Counted from the first letter of the stretch, positions 11,175-25,666 are shown. The stretch: 64,000 nucleotides of DNA from Carnegiea gigantea (GCA_029747015.1 JAKOGI010003175.1:1-64000); one strand, 5' to 3'. Notes: generated by a model not told the origin, from the letters alone. Program-made: numbers and translations.

Positions 11175-13631
11175 TTAATGTCTAACCTGTTCCCATTGAC
11201 TCTCATGTTTAGGTATCTGAATATCATCTTCTTCATTGAAAACAACTTCAACATCATCTTGAATGCTAATGTCTGCAAATTTTTCAAAAGAGTAGTCAAT
11301 AGATTCCCAGTCCTTGTCAAAATCATCTTTCTCAAGAAGTGAAGGTTCTTCTGATATCCAATCTTCCATAAGATCAATATGCTCAATGCTGATAGGATCC
11401 AATGCTTGTCTTCCTCTTTGGATGTTCCTAAAAAGATCATTAGAAAATACATTCACCAACTTTTCACAACTCATAACATATGCTCAAGAACTCAAAAAGT
11501 AAAACTGAAAGGAATAACAAAAAAAATAAGGACTGCCTTTCTCTAAGCTTGAGATTGTAGCAAACAAATACGTAATCAACCAATCTTTGATACTCCAACC
11601 TATTTCTCTTCTTAGAATGAATGAACTCAAAAGTGGTCCAATTTCTTTCACATCCCATTGCACTCGTGCATTGACTTAGAATTCGCACCGCAAAATTTTG
11701 CAAATAGGGACAATCATAGCCAAATTGTTCCCTCTATGCAACTATGGATGACCTCACAATTAATAACATTTCAGATTTGAATAATTTAGAACAAAAGTAA
11801 TTTAAATTGTAATAAATGATTAGCTTTTACCTGGATTAAGTCTTTCGCATTGGCAAATGGCTAAAGTCATTCCAAATGCACCAGTTGCATTCTTGCATGA
11901 CTCAAGCTGCTCACTAATCTTCTCTTGCAAACCAATATCAGGAACCAATCTTGTAACAACAGTCATGAAACCCCTTGTCACCACTCTTTTCTCGGTAAAC
12001 GATGGCCTAAAGAAAATACCTGGATTGAGCATACACCCCGCAGCATGTAGTGGACTAAGAAGTTGGTTAGCCCATCTTTGCTCAATAACCCGAATATATG
12101 ACAATTATTGAGATAGATTATTTTTCAACCTCGATTTGATGGTCTCTTTTGCATTGTCCATGGCTTCATACAAATATCCCATTGTAGGTTTTTCTTCACC
12201 AACCACAAGACGAAGAACCTTTATCAAAGGTTCACTCACTTTGACAATATGTTGGCAAACAGACCAAAAGTCTCTAACCTCCAAGATAATAGATTGCACC
12301 ACCTTTCCCATTCTAGATTTTGCATATTGAGAATTAACCCACTCATCACAGATAAACATTTTTCTAAGCTCCTTCTTTAACATCATCAAGCATTGAAGAC
12401 TAATGAAGTGAGTACCGAACCTTGTAACTCCGGGCCGACATATATCTCTACCATTAGTGAAGTCCCTCCTCATTAATGCAAGCACCCAACCATGGTTGTA
12501 AATGAAATTGGTGATTTTTCTAGCTTTTTGTATGGTGGCATCAATGGTGGGAAAATGGTCAGGCTTACAGAAAGATTCTAACATAAGATAAATGCAATGA
12601 GCCGCACAAGGAGTCCAAAAGAAAGTATTATACTTCTCCATGAGCTTTTCTCCAGCAGTTTTATATGTGGGATCATTGTCAGTTATGAATTGAATAACAT
12701 TGTCACAACCCACAACCCTTACAACTTCGTCAAATATCTCAAACAGAGTACTGGTGTCCTTCGTAAGCTCAGAAGTATCAATAGACTTTAGGTACACAGT
12801 CCCTTTAGGGCAATGTATGAGAAAATTGATCATGGGTGGTTGTTTTTTATTAGTCCAAGCGTCCAACCATCAGCCATGATAGAACAACCGTAGGTAGCCC
12901 ACGAAGTTTTGATGTCAGCAAGGTAACACTCAATCTCTTGAACAAGATCCTTCAAGAAAACCCCCCTTAACTCATATAGAGTAGGTCCTCTATATCCAAG
13001 CCCTATAGAAGTTACAGCATCCCACATTGGTTGATAATATTTTGATCGTGCCGCACTAAAGGATATATTAGCATCATACCACCACCTAGCAACAGATAAA
13101 TGAGCTTGATGTACTTTTTCTTTTGCTGCCATTGCACTCGTAATAGAAGGCTGAGCCCCTGGGGTTCTCCTTGGAGTGAAAAAGTCTTGCATTTTCCCCT
13201 TCTTAGCACTTTCATTTGGAGAAGGGTCTTTACATGCAGATGTCTCCACACTAGGACTTGAAAAATGCGGGGTTTGCATCCTCACATCTTCCTTCTCCTC
13301 TAGAGAGTAACTACCACAAGTATTGCCAGTTTCACATTTCATAGGTGTCTTCCTTGCTTGATTGCTTTTCCACTCAGTCAATAGTTGTTTCATTTGCCGT
13401 CTTACTTCTTCAGGTGCCCTGGTACAAGCTGCCACATTTCCCTTAACCCCTGCCAAGTGTTCTTTCAGTCGAGTAATTCCACCCCCTGCTATATGCTTTA
13501 CAATAAAGGCAGCTGGTATTGCTCCTTTTCCCTGGAACTAATTGGCAATGAGCCCAAGCAGGATCATCAAATTTAACAGTTGGTGTAGACATGGATCCCG
13601 ATCTCAATCCCATCGACTGTTCCATGGTCAC
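11175..13631 (-). pseudogene. hAT-family transposase (BED finger, DUF659, dimerization domain), broken
   Basis: The minus strand encodes, in order: a BED zinc-finger start (MTMEQSMGLR..., DPAWAHCQ, CLYC, GGGITRLKEHLAG), a DUF659-like block (SIMADGW, MINFLIHCPKGT, FLKSIDTS-like, QFITDND, AAHCIYLML), and the C-terminal hAT dimerization region (RILSQCTSAMGCERNW, KKRNRLEYQRL, LVDYVFVCYN). Breaks seen: a frameshift in the BED finger near 13493; an 8-bp insertion near 12845-12855 with a repeated TTGGAC; and an in-frame TAA at 12105-12107. Two introns are likely: one with its donor at about 11830 and acceptor at about 11740, and a second at about 11430-11529. An autonomous hAT transposase would excise and reinsert DNA. 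Element ends and target duplication were not found, so it could also be a transposase-derived host gene that died. Confidence 0.85.
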
Positions 13632-13639
13632 TAACCAAA

Positions 13640-14260
13640 TTTACCAAACCCAACCCAAAAAAAAAAAAAAATTAAAGAGAGGCTTCACCTATCAACCATA
13701 AACTCAAAACACTAACCACCTATAAACTTCACTGAATAGAATTAAAATTAAAGCAAAAGAACTACACCAAGTCTAAAAAAAGAACTTTATGCAGCAACTT
13801 AAAACTCACTTACTCAAGCAATTACATAAGCATCCAAACGGAGCTTTACTGACACTTGACGAGAATTAAAAACCCAACAAGTAAAGCCAAAAATTGAGAC
13901 TAAAGCTCTCCCATTGCAAAATCATGAACCCATAAATTGAAGTACATAAACTTTACTGAACTCGAGCTTAAATTTCAAATCTCCTCAAAATAAAACAATG
14001 CATGGAATTAAATTGAGAGAATGAACAGTAGAGGTTTACCTATGAGCGGTCAATTTGCAGGAGAATTAAAGTTAAGACGGAAGCCAACTTGGAGTAGCTG
14101 CGCCGCCGCGAGAACCACCACCGGAAGAACAACCCTGCGCCGCCGTGTCTCATTTACTGATTCTCTCTCCTCCCATTTCACGAGGAGTGACGTTTTCGCC
14201 GCTGCGCCTCTTCACTCGTTTCCCCGGAAAACAAAGAAATATGTAAGGAAAATTTACTAA
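13640..14260 (-). other. Possible 5' leader region of the hAT transposase gene
   Basis: A GC-rich block at about 14042-14250 ends, on the minus strand, at a donor-like site (CTCATAG then GTAAACC). The sequence just upstream of the transposase ATG has an acceptor-like TTGGTTAG. This fits a noncoding first exon and a leader intron of about 400 bp. It is inference only; no coding content was recognised. Confidence 0.3.
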
Positions 14261-14279
14261 ATGGTTCTAGCACTTATCC

Positions 14280-15129
14280 ATCACGAATTCTTTTGTCCGT
14301 GGTCTCCATGCTTGTTGTCGCCTCCATGCTTCTTGATACGCCAGCATAGGGCAAGATAGGAAAACTAATATGTCAAAGCTTCCCGTTTTCAAATTGGCTT
14401 CCCTTTTTGTCCCAGAAAATGACTATATCAAAGCTGATTTTTCCCAAATTCTTTTATATCTTTTAAAAAGTGAGAGGTTGAAATTGAAGAAACCACCCTA
14501 TATGCATCGAGGCGAAGGGCATGGTCGAAGGGGACATCGAGGGAGTGGAAGCCATTGATCTTGATAGTGAAGGAGAAGCAAGAAATGTGCCGCAATTGTG
14601 GACGGATGCTGCTGGATTAGTGAGGCGCTGTGGAGCTCATCTGACTGGATGCTCAAATATCAAAAGCAAGGGTTTCGTTCATTCAATTGTGTGTAATTTT
14701 GTTGATTATTGTTGTAATATGTGAGAGAGATGTTGAATTTTAGTTTTAATTGGTGAATGGTAGGTGAGGAGAGAGATTGTGGGGTATGTTAGAGTAAATG
14801 ATGTACGGTGTTGTTGGTTTGTAAATGTAAAGGTTTGGAAGAATGGGTTGTAATTGTCGTAGAAAACGTTGCCATTTGAGGGGAGAGACAAGCATTTAGT
14901 AGGTTGTAAGTAATACAGATACTGGACTTACAATGTCCCAGAATTAGATGGTGGATAGCCTAGACTGTACACAGTGAATGAATGTCAGTGGTGTTGAGAT
15001 AGCGAAGGTAAGAGGTCAACTATGGTGTAATTTGTGTAATTAGTTGGCTGTTATAGTGTGGCGTTGTTGAACTAGAGTTATGCGTAATATGATTTGAGAA
15101 GAGTAAACAGTCTTCGTGAACTATTGTGC
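14280..15129. other. Unassigned sequence between hAT gene and tandem array
   Basis: Short frames at 14370-14558 and 14521-14724 have no motif I know. Nothing else is supported here. Confidence 0.4.
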
Positions 15130-15810
15130 TTTATATATATGGTTGTGTAATATGGGTTAAACAGTGAATATGGTTATGGATTGGTATGCATAATGTGAGT
15201 TTTCTGAAAATTACAATTGTATATCCCAAGTGAAACACTAGTTAGGTATATGTGAATTGTTTCTAAAATATGAATATCCCAGAAATTACAGTTGTATATC
15301 CCAGAGTAAACAGTAACTGGGTATGTGAATTGTGTTTGCAAATGTATCACATAAATGCCAATTGTTAAATCCAAGTGTAAACGCTAAATAGGTATGAGAA
15401 TTGATTTTCCTCTATAGTAGTATCCCAATAGATGGAATTGTATACCCCAGGGTAAATACTAAATAGGTATGTGAATTGATTTTTATATATAGTAGTATCC
15501 CAAAAGATGCAATTGTAAATCTCAGGATAAAGACTAAATTATGTCCATAATGTATCCCAAAAATTGTAATTGTACATATCCAATAGTAAACACTGAATAG
15601 GTATGTGAATGGTGTTCACAAAATGTTTAACCGAAAATTATATCCCCCAGGGTGAACACTAAATAGATATGTGAGTTGATTTTGTTGAGTATTAGTATTT
15701 CACAATATGCAATTGTATATCACAGGATAAATAATATGTAAATTGTTTGCATAATGTGAGTATCCCAGAAACAGGAATTCTGTAACCCAAGTTAAACACT
15801 CATTACATGC
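15130..15810. repeat. Degenerate tandem array, about 70 bp unit
   Basis: The phrase GGTATGTGAATTG, or close variants, recurs near 15247, 15318, 15392, 15463, 15600 and 15668, spaced 68-74 bp (one gap is twice that). Between them are TATCCCAG, CAATTGTA and GTAAACACT words. About eight to nine diverged copies; noncoding. Confidence 0.75.
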
Positions 15811-16153
15811 AACACTAACAATCACCTTTACCCATATACAGTCTTTCCTCTCCCCATTGTAACACACCTTCCCCCCTGCACCTTCCTCTAAAAAACTTCT
15901 CCAACATATATACAAAGTTATCTCCCTAGTACAACCCCCTCCTGCAACGGTATTTTTTCTTTCCATTATGCTTTACGCTAACAATTACTTGCAAATGCAC
16001 ACATATTTGTCAGCACCAATTTCATATACTAAATATACATCACCTTCACACCCTAACAAATATGATTCTAACTTCTCATACAGCACTAACTCCATAATTA
16101 TAATAGCACAGCACACTACATGTTGACAATTATCCTGGGTTATACAATACGCA

Positions 16154-16964
<811 letters not shown>

Positions 16965-17592
16965 AATACGCATTTATACGTTACCTACTGCAAATGAAGA
17001 TATTAAAACCATCATCGACAAAGTTTGTCTACAATAATTATAAGCATTCTACAAAACACATCTATTACTACAAAGCCGAACCCTATATTACATTTACAAC
17101 CACAACTCGTCTAACGGTTAACCTGAATTTCAATATAGATATCTTGGTTAACCACTACTATATCCTGGGCTACTCAATACGTATTTATGGGTTATCCAAT
17201 GCAAATGAAGATATTAATACCATTACCGACTAACTATATTATACATGTCCATAACAATTACAAGTATTCTACAAAACTCATCTATTACCACAAAGCAGAA
17301 CCTCACACTACATTTACAACCACAACTCGTCTAACAGTTAATCTGGGTTATTTGATACAGATATTCGGATTAACTATAACTATATTCTAGGTTATTCAAT
17401 ATGCATTTACGAGTTAGCCATTGCAAATGGCGATATTAATACCATCACCGACTAACTATATTATACCTATTCACAGCAATTACAAACATTTTACAAACGT
17501 TACTATAGAGCAGAATCCCAAACTACATTTACAACCACAACTCGTCCAATTGTTAACCCATGTTATTTAATACAGATATCCGGGTTACCCAG
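16965..17592. repeat. Tandem repeat array, about 220 bp unit, three copies
   Basis: Three successive units start near 16971, 17178 and 17401. Each contains CATTTA then GCAAATG, GATATTAA and ACCAT, CTACATTTACAACCACAACTC-like sequence, and a TATTCTAGGTTATTCAATA-like end. The end of a preceding unit (ATCCTGGGTTATACAATACG) lies just left of the MITE, so the MITE split the array. Noncoding as far as I can see. Confidence 0.8.
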
Positions 17593-17787
17593 CCCAAATG
17601 AGCACAAGCGTATCAAACAAGCTCCATTAGAGCATATGCACCATAGACTCAGCAACACAATCACATTACCACTACAATTACCAACATTAATTCAATCCAA
17701 GCCGTAACTAACCACAACTAAACGAACCTCATATCTCCAACATCAACACTCACATCTTAATCTTACACCAATCCTACCCTTCTACAA

Positions 17788-17937
17788 CAACAGTACAAAC
17801 CCCCCAAATCTCCACATCCCCCATTTCAAAAATGAGATTCACACACACAAATTGCATAACTACAACAGTACAAACCCCCCAAATCTCCACATCCCCCATT
17901 TCAAAAATGAGATTCACACACACAAATTGCATAACTA
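17788..17937. repeat. Exact 75-bp tandem duplication
   Basis: The 75-bp block at 17788-17862 is repeated without visible change at 17863-17937 (landmarks CAACAGTAC, AAATGAGATTC, ATTGCATAACTA). The identity points to a recent event. It lies inside an open frame at 17832-18146 with no recognisable product. Confidence 0.9.
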
Positions 17938-20124
17938 ATTTACTCACTTACCTGTGCACAATGCAAACAAGAAGTAATCCACAGCTCATTAACCGCACCA
18001 CATGCACAGTGCTCATCCTCCCTCAACCTCTTCATTCCCTGACGATCCTTCGTAAAAATGACATGTTTCGTACATCAATAAAAGCTCCCTTCCCCATCTT
18101 CATTTTACAACTCACCCTCACCGACCTCTTGCCTTACCATTATTGAATTGTAAGAGTTTAGAAATAGATAAGTGTCTTTTTTGGGAGTCTTTTTTGGCAA
18201 GTTAAGAGACCCTAACCATTTATTCAGCTGAGTTTTCCTCCAAATTGCTAAGACTCCATTAAGAACAATGCGGTTATTAGGGGTGAACATGACATGATTC
18301 CCTCAAAAGTTATCCCAGATAGAAAGATCAATTTTAAGTAAGGAACGTCACCAACTAATGAGTGTTAATTTTAAACAACACTATTTGGTAAATTTTTCGA
18401 AAGACAAACCATTGTGTATGCTGCGCCCTACGGAACGTCATCGTTGGCTTCAAACGGAGTGATTGGTTGAATTTCGGTTTTGCTAATGTGATTTTAAAAT
18501 TTAGAAAAATTAGCTAAACCTTAAAAAAACATAAAGTAAAATTATAAAGGTCTTGCGACAAAATATTGCTCTCTTTAAAAATTTTTTTATTATATTTTAC
18601 ATTAAAAAAATAAGATGATTAAATAGTAGAAGCGTGTTATAACTTTAAAATCATATATAATTGTCTTTTATTCATAATTTTTCACATTTATAAAATCATG
18701 CATATAATACACTTTTGCAGATACAATTAACCTGATTTACTTAGCAATTCAAAATTAATCATAACTATTAAAAATTAGGTAATTTTAAGTTATAAAGCAC
18801 ATTAATTCAAGTTGAGGCTAAATATTTAAGAATGTCTTGTGCAAAATATATATCATCATCCATGAGTAAATTTGTTAGTTGAAAATAAATAACCGATTTA
18901 CTTTCCTTAAGTAAGGTATCATATTCAAATTTTGTGAATGAAGAAATTTGTTATGAGGGAGTTCTACCTTTTGATCGGTCAACAATAACTCAACTTTAAT
19001 GAATAGAGATGCAAATACTAAAGAATGTGTATATATATATATACATGTGTGTGTGTGTGTGAGTAGGTTCGAAAATTTTAAAATTTGAATAGCATTGCAA
19101 AGCTTATTGATTTTTCAATTTGATTGATCAAATTTAAAGCTGGCTCGATAACGGAAAAATTAATTTGACGAGTGATTTTGATTCATTCAATGGTTCTGTT
19201 AATGGTAATATCTATCATATACCTAGGAGTGTGTATTCTCACTTGACACGTATATATATTTTTTCAATGTGTGTTTGTCATATAGACAATTTTTAATATG
19301 TGGCGCTGACGTAACTTGTTGAAGTACACAATCTTAGAAGTATAATATAGACTTTGTCCACTAATATCCAATTACCAGGTCTGAAGCAGCTGAGCCATCA
19401 TTATTAGCCGTAAGACAAAAAAATAGATCCAAGTTCTAACTGTTATGGCACAAATTAATCCAATTCAAGATTTCTCGTTACAGATAATGGGCACTAGACT
19501 TGATTTAAAGAAAAATTGTAATCTAATTAGTTCAACTCGAATAGCCACCAACCTCAACGCAATAAAGCCCTTGTCACATCTAATTGTCAATATGACGTCG
19601 CACAACTGTGTTTTATGGAAGACGCATCGGATCATCAGGATTCCATTTGCTTGGGAATTTCGGACTGGGGGCAAGAAAATTGCTCACAATAAACAAGCCA
19701 TGATTTTAGTTATCTGACGCATACACATTTTCGAAGATGTTAAAGATATATTCTTCAATTGGTATCATCCTCGATTTGGGTATTCAACACAGATGCATGA
19801 AATTGGTACTCGGTAGCATTCATTCATGCATCAACTTGGCAAAAATTTGTTTGAAATCATTTGGCACAAGAAAAAAAAAAAAGGCCTCGAAAAGGGGGAA
19901 GAAAAGGTCTAAAAGAACCGCCTTGGCTATATGTGTCAATACCCACTGTGATGTATGAATGCAACACTAGAACCCTTGAGCCTTGAATACCAAGATTCTC
20001 AGGTAATCAGCAGAATCCACTCTTGGCTGGTCTTAACTTGTCTAATGTATTCAATAACATCAAAAATTGACCTGTAGAGTGTTGACCGAGATACATTATC
20101 AACTTAAACAGACACTCGAACAAA
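17938..20124. other. Intergenic stretch downstream of SPC3
   Basis: No supported gene. A (TA)n(TG)n microsatellite lies near 19027-19062. The 19245-19350 part (ACAATTTTTAATATGT, GTAACTTGT, AGTATAATATAGAC) resembles 56240-56335, a dispersed repeat noted separately. Confidence 0.45.
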
Positions 20125-23100
20125 TCATCTGTATTCCTCAGGGAAGCGGTATCCTGTCTTCACTATCCTATCGGCAAACATCTTTCCAGTCTTGGGCATG
20201 ACATGCCAGTGCAAGGTTAAGTTGAACTCTTTCCCCAGCAAATTGCTACCCTGGAAAATGAATGCAACAATCCAAAGCTTATCAGCCAACAATTACCACA
20301 TCGTAAGTTGGAATCTATTTTGCACACAAAAAAGCTTCTATGAAATTAGATGTTCAATATAGAGCTATGTTACGTGGACCTAAAATCTTTCACCACATCA
20401 GGCACTTTCCAAATTGATTATGGTGACTTGATACTTCATTTTAGCACAGACCAAATTCATGCAGAATTTTTTTAATAAAAAAATGGATGAGTCTGATGCC
20501 TAAACATTTACTCAGGTCAGAGACCAGCAAAATCTGAGTAACACACGTATCAAGACCATTCGCAAGCTGGCGTCTGTTCTTTTCGTGGATCAATTGCAAT
20601 TTACCAATCTCAGCCCACTTCAACCTATTTCAACTTACTTCAACCAACTTATAAAAAAAATACCAACTTCAATCCACTTCAACCTACCTCAACCTACTTC
20701 AACCCACCCCCTTTATAATTTTAATAATTTGTAAAGTATCATGTGAGATTTAATCATTCTTGCACCAAAAAGTTTACTATACTATTTTATTGTAAATTAT
20801 CGTACTTTGAAATTGTTTTATTTTTGTATTTTTGTATTTTTTTAGTTTTTTATTTTAAATTTTTAAATTTTAAATTTTAAATTTTAAATTTTAAATTTTT
20901 TGTATTTAATTTTTTGTATTTTTATTTTTTAATTTAATTTTTAATTTTTTGTATTTAATTTTTAATTTTTAATTTTTAGTTGTTTAATTTTATTTTTTAT
21001 TTTTTGTATTTAATTTTAATTTTAATTTTTTAATTTTAAATTTTTCATATTTATTTTTTATTTTTTATTTTTAATTTTTGTATTTTTTATTTTTTAATTT
21101 TTGTATTTTTGTATTTTTTAATTTTTTGTATTTATTTTTAAATTTTTTATCTTTTTAGTTTTATTCCAAACAAAAGCTACAGAAAATTCCAAAAAAATAA
21201 TAAAAAAATAAAAAATAAAAAATAAAAAATAAAAAAGAATAAACAAAAATTCCACAAAATTTCGATAACTTCATAAATTATCACACATTAATTACATTCT
21301 CATTATTTTAACCCACTTCAACCCACCATATAAAAAATATACCAAATTCAACTCACTTCAACCTACATCAACCCATGTCAACCTACTTCAACCTATTTCA
21401 ATCCACCTCAAAAAAAAAATACCAACTTAAATCCACCTCAACCTACTTCAACCTTTTACCCACCCAATTTATCCACGAAAAGAACAGGCCCTAAGAGACA
21501 GAAACATTCAAGCAGCAGACAGAGCTAGCAGATCAGGAGTCAAATCAGTCCCAGGTGAATGCTTACCTGATCGATAAATTTGTACTTGTTTGAGATCCGA
21601 ATCGAAAATTTTGCATGCTCTTGTGATGGTATTATTGCATCCCATAGTGAAATCTGGTGACAGCATAGTCAAACAAATTATTAATGGCAAGACTACAGCT
21701 GACAACAGACGATTGACCACGAAGCACAAAAGAAACAGAAAAGGGCTCACTAGGCTATCACAAGTCACAACTTCACGAGGCATCAGAGTCTGTAATTCTG
21801 TACTGCCTTTAATAATATTAGGGGCTTATGATGTTCCAATGATCAATGATTATACAAGACTGCCTCCAAGCAGAAGATAAAAATTACAGTACAGGCACAG
21901 CCATCTCACTACCCCAGTCATTTCAGGGCTTCAGTCGAAGAAATATATCTTTTAACACTGCTAACAGCTTCTATTCTTCCCAGATATGTTCATGGAACAT
22001 CAGAAAGTTTAGCTTTAAAAAAACAAAAAAGGATCGGTTCAGCACATGACTGTTACACCACCCGCCAAATTGTGAAAGGGTGACCTCGTGGCCACCAGAG
22101 CAAAATGCGAGTTGCTGCAATTTTGTCCTATGACTGGAACAGCATAAAAACACACCTTACACATAGCATCAGTTCATTTTCTTCATTGCAGGACAAGTAA
22201 CTTCATGACGAAAAATGACTTGCAAAAGGGGTTCTATATGAAATAACCTCATCTGCTTCAAGAAACACACCAAATACTACAAAAGATGCAAATAACAGGA
22301 TCCTCCAATACCAAATGCCAAATACCCTTCACCCGATCATTGGCAATGGATCCACCTAGCCATAACTATAATATTGGAAATAACACCATCTAACACAACT
22401 TTAACTCCGGACGAGGGAGAGCTGACAAACTTTTCAAGAGAAAAGGAACCCTCTAAAGTCTGAGGAGATTAAAAATCACAATTAATAGCTAGAGTTAGGA
22501 ATTCAAACAAATTTCCCAAACACACTTACTAGAAACTTAAGCACTAGACAGCTTTCAAACTCAACAATTTGTGAAACACCTTATACAGTCCCTAAGTAGC
22601 CAAATCTCCACATATAAAGCCCTAGAAATTAGAAAGGATAAACTAAAGGTGATTTCCCCACAACAGGGGTTCAAAAACTTAGCAACCCAAGATTATGTAA
22701 ACCCAACAATTACAAAGTAAAACACAAACTCTGGTGCGTGTAGTAAAACTAGATGTGCACAACAGGCCATCTAGGGTAAATGCAACACACAGACACACTG
22801 TCAAGTCTCAATCACGCACTCACATGGTAGCCGAAGACAGGAGACAACCATAATATGTCAACATAAATTTTCAATAACCACTTGAACCAGTCCTTACATT
22901 AAGCTTAAATAGTTTCCTAGAACTTTGTTTTTGCTGAATACCATATTTGTAGAAGAAGATTCGAAACAAACATATCATGAAGAAAAAGTCTGTACCTGAT
23001 TAAATGCATTTTTAGGGGTTTCATACTCTGCAGCAACAAAAACAAAGACCTGTAGATCCAAGACACAAAGAGTCAGATACTGACTCCGGTTAATTCTTGA

Positions 23101-25666
23101 AATATCTGAATAGTTTAATGGTGATTAGTGACTTTGTTTAATTCATCAAATAAAATATAAACTCTAAACTCTAAAGCAATCAAACTTCACCCATAGAAGC
23201 ATGTTTTATAGAGTTTGAGTGTACACTTGAGCATGATATTGCAACCCAGGTACAAAAAGTACGCACGTTTCCATCTTCCTTGGGAAGTGTTCATAGAATT
23301 ACAAACAGAATTAAGAACAATGAAGAGTTCCCAAACAATATCGAACACATCTGAACATAGACCACCAACGCCTCTTTCAACAAGGAAATAACCAAACACC
23401 AAATCTATCTTAGACTTAACCTTCTTACAAATGAAGGATAAAGTTGGAATAAATACAGAAAATAGAAACCTGCATAAGTTCATATAGTCCACATGAACCA
23501 TCTTAATAAGAGACAAAGACTTAACCATCTTAATATGCTTAAAAGCTCTAAAAATTGAAGTGTTGGAGACAGTTGTCCAGCCATTTCTTTTTATCGGATG
23601 AGTTTTGACCCCTTTTTTTCACCCTTTTGTCCAAGGAAACAAAATTCGGAATCTCGGATACTCACCCATAACATAATCATTCACATATCCACATCACGAG
23701 CGACTAAACTACTCATTCCCAATGACAGAGATACAATACTAGGCACTCATGGGAAGACTCATGCACAAGATTTTGTGACATTTGAACCCTGGTCTCCATT
23801 GTCTGGGGTGGGAGGCAAAATGCGGCAAGAGAATGCCAAGCTAGGGGTTCAGAAAAGGAGACCTCTACCTGCTTTGTGTTCCAAGTGAACAAGGACTGCA
23901 GATCTGCTGTAACATTCAAAGTCAGCTTCACCTGAATCAACAAGAAACCATATAATTCACAAGTCCTAGCTCATCACACAGAGAAATAGCAATTAAAGGG
24001 GAAAAAAAAAATTTAAGAGCACTCTTATTTCTGCAAACTTCAGAAAAGCTAAAATGAAGCATACAGGAAAACAAGGAAAACAGATGCCAACAAAATTGTG
24101 ATGGCATTTTTATAATTTCAAGATCTCAATCTTAAAACTATCTCTATTCCAATAAGAACATCATTATCTACAAGCATAATCGCATCTCATCTCTAGCAAA
24201 GCAGCAAAGTACTAATACAAGCCAATGTCAAATGTATTATTCACCAAAAGAAACTACACCAATGTAGAAGTCCACTAACTTTATCAATTGAATAAACATA
24301 GACATTAAGCAATCTGAATTTTTGCATCATGATTCATGAAGCCATAAGCTATCATGTATCTAGTGAAAATTTCAAATAACATCACAAGGGAATTCTCTCA
24401 GTTAAGCAACAGAGAATGAAATTTGATTACTTTGTTTGCATTGAGTGTGCAAACCATTTATGATAATTGATTTCAACTATAACTGTTTGACGTGATTCTG
24501 TACTCAACCCCTTTTTGTAAAGTTTGTATATTTTTTGATCTGAATTGTAATTTCAAGTGTTGATAATCCTGTTGTAGTGTCAAGCACCCAACATGTGTTC
24601 TTGAAGTGAAAGGAAGAGTTCAAGTAGCATCATCTATGTGTGACAGTCTTGAATGAAAACTGAAGACTCGAGTTTTAGGATCGGGGTCAGCAGCAGAAAA
24701 TGCTTGAACTGCACAAGGGTAATCAAATAGCTTCATGATAGCATTACCATGATTGGCTGCCTAATATGAATTGAACCATGTAATGTTATGGCTGTAACCC
24801 ATGGTTGTCCCCAAAACCTGATGATTAGTCTTTCTCATATCACTCTAGAGATTTACAGAAATTCCTTGATTACTAATGCTTGCTATAACCCTAAAGTCAT
24901 TGATCACACTAGAGAAATAGACCAAATATAAACAATACAAAGTTCATGGTCAGCGGTTAACAACAAATATGAAACCTTTTTTCCTTGTTTTTTTAATGGT
25001 TTGGGGGATAGGGTGTAAGGACGACAAAGAGTGACTGGCCTGACAAAGATTTATCACTCTACAGTCCAATATCATCACCATTATTAGTTTCAGTAAAGAT
25101 CATCCTCGTTCAACCAAATCACACGACGATTGATTAATGTTTTACTTGCAGGCTGCAGTCAAACAAGCAAATGAGAAAACCCCAGTAATTCTGGTTGACT
25201 TCAAGCCCAAATTCAGGGTCTAAACAAATCCCTAAACTCAATTCAATCGTAATGAATAGTCAAATTATACCAATTCAGAGATTGGGAAAGACGCGAAAAA
25301 TAAAAGAAAGGGCAAAAATCTGAAGTTGAATCAAGTAAAAGAAACCCAAAACAATGTCCTGAATTACAAAGACAAGAGATGAAAGAAGCAGAATCACCTC
25401 ATCATTTCCACTGGAGAGCTTCTGAAACTTATGAATCTTCAATACCTAATGCACAAAACAACGACACCCAAATCAGATTCGGGAAAACCAGGAAACCCCA
25501 AAAATCCAAAACTGAAGGCATTAATGGAGGAGAGAGAAACCTCAATAATGGCGGAAGGAGAAGGGTGATTGAAATTATCGGAGAGAGAAGCCAATGCGCA
25601 AATTATACCCAGTACTGTCACTGATAAGGTTAGGAGTGCATTCAATCTGAACCAAAACGAATGCAT
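20125..25666 (-). CDS. SPC3: Signal peptidase complex subunit 3 (SPC3/SPC22), complete
   Basis: Six exons join in frame: 25541-25666, 25398-25445, 23869-23931, 22996-23049, 21567-21653 and 20125-20250. All introns are GT-AG and phase 0, giving 504 bp and 167 residues, the length I recall for plant SPC3 proteins. The start [16 protein letters not shown] matches the family N-terminus. One membrane segment spans about residues 9-28, followed by a lumenal SPC22 domain with [13 protein letters not shown] (67-79), [14 protein letters not shown] (80-93), [14 protein letters not shown] (100-113) and [19 protein letters not shown] (135-153). N-glycosylation sequons occur at 64-66 and 136-138. The protein is a non-catalytic subunit of the ER membrane signal peptidase that helps the SEC11 protease cleave signal peptides. 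Intron 5 holds a 923-bp inverted-repeat element. A GA-rich leader lies just upstream of the ATG. A dead paralogue lies at 6843-11024. Confidence 0.96.
20569..21491. mobile_element. Inverted-repeat (MITE-like) element in SPC3 intron 5
   Basis: The left end reads GGCGTCTGTTCTTTTCGTGG and the inverted right end GGGCCTGTTCTTTTCGTGG. Just inside both ends are many CTTCAACCYAC words in the same orientation. The middle is long T-rich then A-rich homopolymer-like tracts. There is no coding capacity. The termini resemble GGGCCTGTT-type MITEs (PIF/Harbinger or hAT). TAA follows the right end but the left flank does not match, so the superfamily is open. The matching intron of the pseudogene copy lacks it. 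Confidence 0.7.
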
